From Chlorops oryzae (lineage: Eukaryota > Arthropoda > Insecta > Diptera > Chloropidae), in NCBI GenBank assembly GCA_020466095.1, contig CM035806.1, forward strand, positions 115,110,950 to 115,174,949: a stretch of DNA of 64,000 nucleotides, in the 5' to 3' direction. Positions 63,312 through 64,000 of the stretch are shown here, piece by piece. The translations under genes and the position numbers were made by a program. The notes under the pieces were generated by a model. It worked only from the letters and a program-made list of their open reading frames with translations, made no database searches and was not told the origin of the DNA. Positions within the stretch are counted from its first letter, which is position 1; each line of letters starts with the position of its first letter.

Positions 63312-64000
63312 ATAAGAATTTGGAGCATTTGGTTTTGTGCTCGAACTAACTCTTGAAGAGTATTTTGCATGCTTGACATGAATTGAGTCATACACTGTGT
63401 CAGACTGAAAATCATGTTTTCTAAACTACTACTTTCTGGCTAAGGTGGATTTTGGGAGTTTATTCCGGGCTTTAATATACTGGCGTAAGAAAAGTTGGAG
63501 TTAACAGACGCGTTTGGTGCAAGATTTTGAGGTGGAGGGCCTTGAACCATCAACATTTTATTTTGAGGGTTGCGTGCAGCTTACTTTTGCTGCGCTAGTC
63601 GGCTTTTAAGTTTCTAATAGATAGGAAAGCCTCTGTAATTGGCTGTGTGATTTACTGTGTGATTTCCGCCATACTCCTGACAATTCGCACATTGAACAGG
63701 TCCGCTTCGCTTAAGCGGTTCCTCAACCGTCGGGGCATAAATCTATTTTAAACATGGGTTGAGGCACTTTTTGTTTATTAAAAACATTAATTACGGCTTT
63801 CACCTGGAAGCCTTTTTCCTCAAGCGCTTGTTTTATCTCAGCCGGCTCTATATCTGATTCCAACCATTTAATAACGACGGACAGACCTTTACGACTCTTG
63901 AGCTGATATGTGTAGTACCTCTTTTTAGTATTATCAAAATGTTTAACCACAACTCGATAGTTATTCTCAAAATAGACCTGAATTTTGGTCTCGTAAATAT
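63305..64000 (-). pseudogene. LINE ORF1 (gag-like), partial
   Basis: From the window edge: 'YYTYQLKSRKGLSVVIKWLE', 'KGFQVKAVINVFNKQKVPQP' (the PRE_C2HC-type region of jockey ORF1), one zinc knuckle (QCANCQEYGGNH), NYRGFPIYQKLKSRL (Phe for the usual Cys) and a Met/Gln-rich tail. A stop at 63723 and another near 63440 interrupt it. Confidence 0.75.

Larger units (their letters stand above)
60594..64000 (-). mobile_element. Jockey-clade LINE, decayed, runs off the right edge
   Basis: On the minus strand, ORF1 (from the edge to about 63305), then ORF2 endonuclease and RT, related to but distinct from the LINE at 2516-5696. No poly(A) tail or TSD was found at its 3' end near 60594, so that end is ragged or truncated. 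Many frameshifts. Confidence 0.8.

Overview
The window reads as a piece of heterochromatin-like, AT-rich insect DNA, most probably from a brachyceran (higher) fly. The evidence is the set of repeats: jockey-type LINEs, BEL/Pao and gypsy LTR retrotransposon remains, mariner/Tc1, several hAT lineages, a Transib (RAG1-like) transposase, and many DINE-1/INE-1-like elements with (GACR)n tracts and repeated 'gcccac / gtgggcg' blocks as known in Drosophila. Introns are short (about 60-310 bp) with GT..AG ends. No bacterial-style operon, CRISPR array, rRNA or clearly functional tRNA gene was seen. I assign no species.

Almost everything is mobile DNA, and much of it is nested. Layout: 1-227 gypsy integrase tail; 942-1988 a three-exon uncharacterised gene; 2440-6180 a palindromic repeat split by a jockey LINE (2516-5696) with a target-site duplication (TSD); 6326-6668 a 66-bp minisatellite; 7030-7298 a likely host exon; 7613-9270 repeat family A; 9804-10034 an hAT MITE; 11613-14436 an hAT transposase pseudogene whose dimerisation domain is split by a TA-flanked element (11701-13582) that itself holds a MITE and a SINE; 14478-16757 DINE-like, tRNA-derived and inverted-repeat units; 17345-17757 a possible two-exon microgene with a MITE in its intron; 18853-22526 two opposite copies of one 1586-bp hAT-like element, each with a perfect 8-bp TSD.

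24200-41661 is a single hAT element (13-bp terminal inverted repeats, 8-bp TSD with one mismatch) swollen to 17.5 kb by insertions: a foldback-type element with tandem-repeat ends (25976-30702) carrying an intact mariner, a BEL/Pao fragment (30923-34880), a 3.4-kb hAT-like element (35443-38819) that splits the host transposase gene and carries a possible Sola-type element and a DINE-like unit, a TTAA element (39780-40502), and another DINE-like unit. The host hAT sits in one of two copies of a GTF2IRD2-like hAT fragment.

41949-46006 is a second nest up to four levels deep (hAT MITE > TAA element > TTAA element > Tc1), with another hAT/PIF-like pair at its right border. 46007-55283 alternates small inverted-repeat elements with DINE-like family C units, an hAT deletion derivative and MITEs. 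55284-57236 is the 5' half of a Transib transposon. 57237-60593 is degenerate repeats, and 60594-64000 is a second, decayed jockey LINE on the minus strand that runs off the edge.

Only the mariner transposase (27265-28320) is a clearly intact transposon gene. The genes do not form a pathway. What the window records is a history of insertions, which can be ordered by who interrupts whom.
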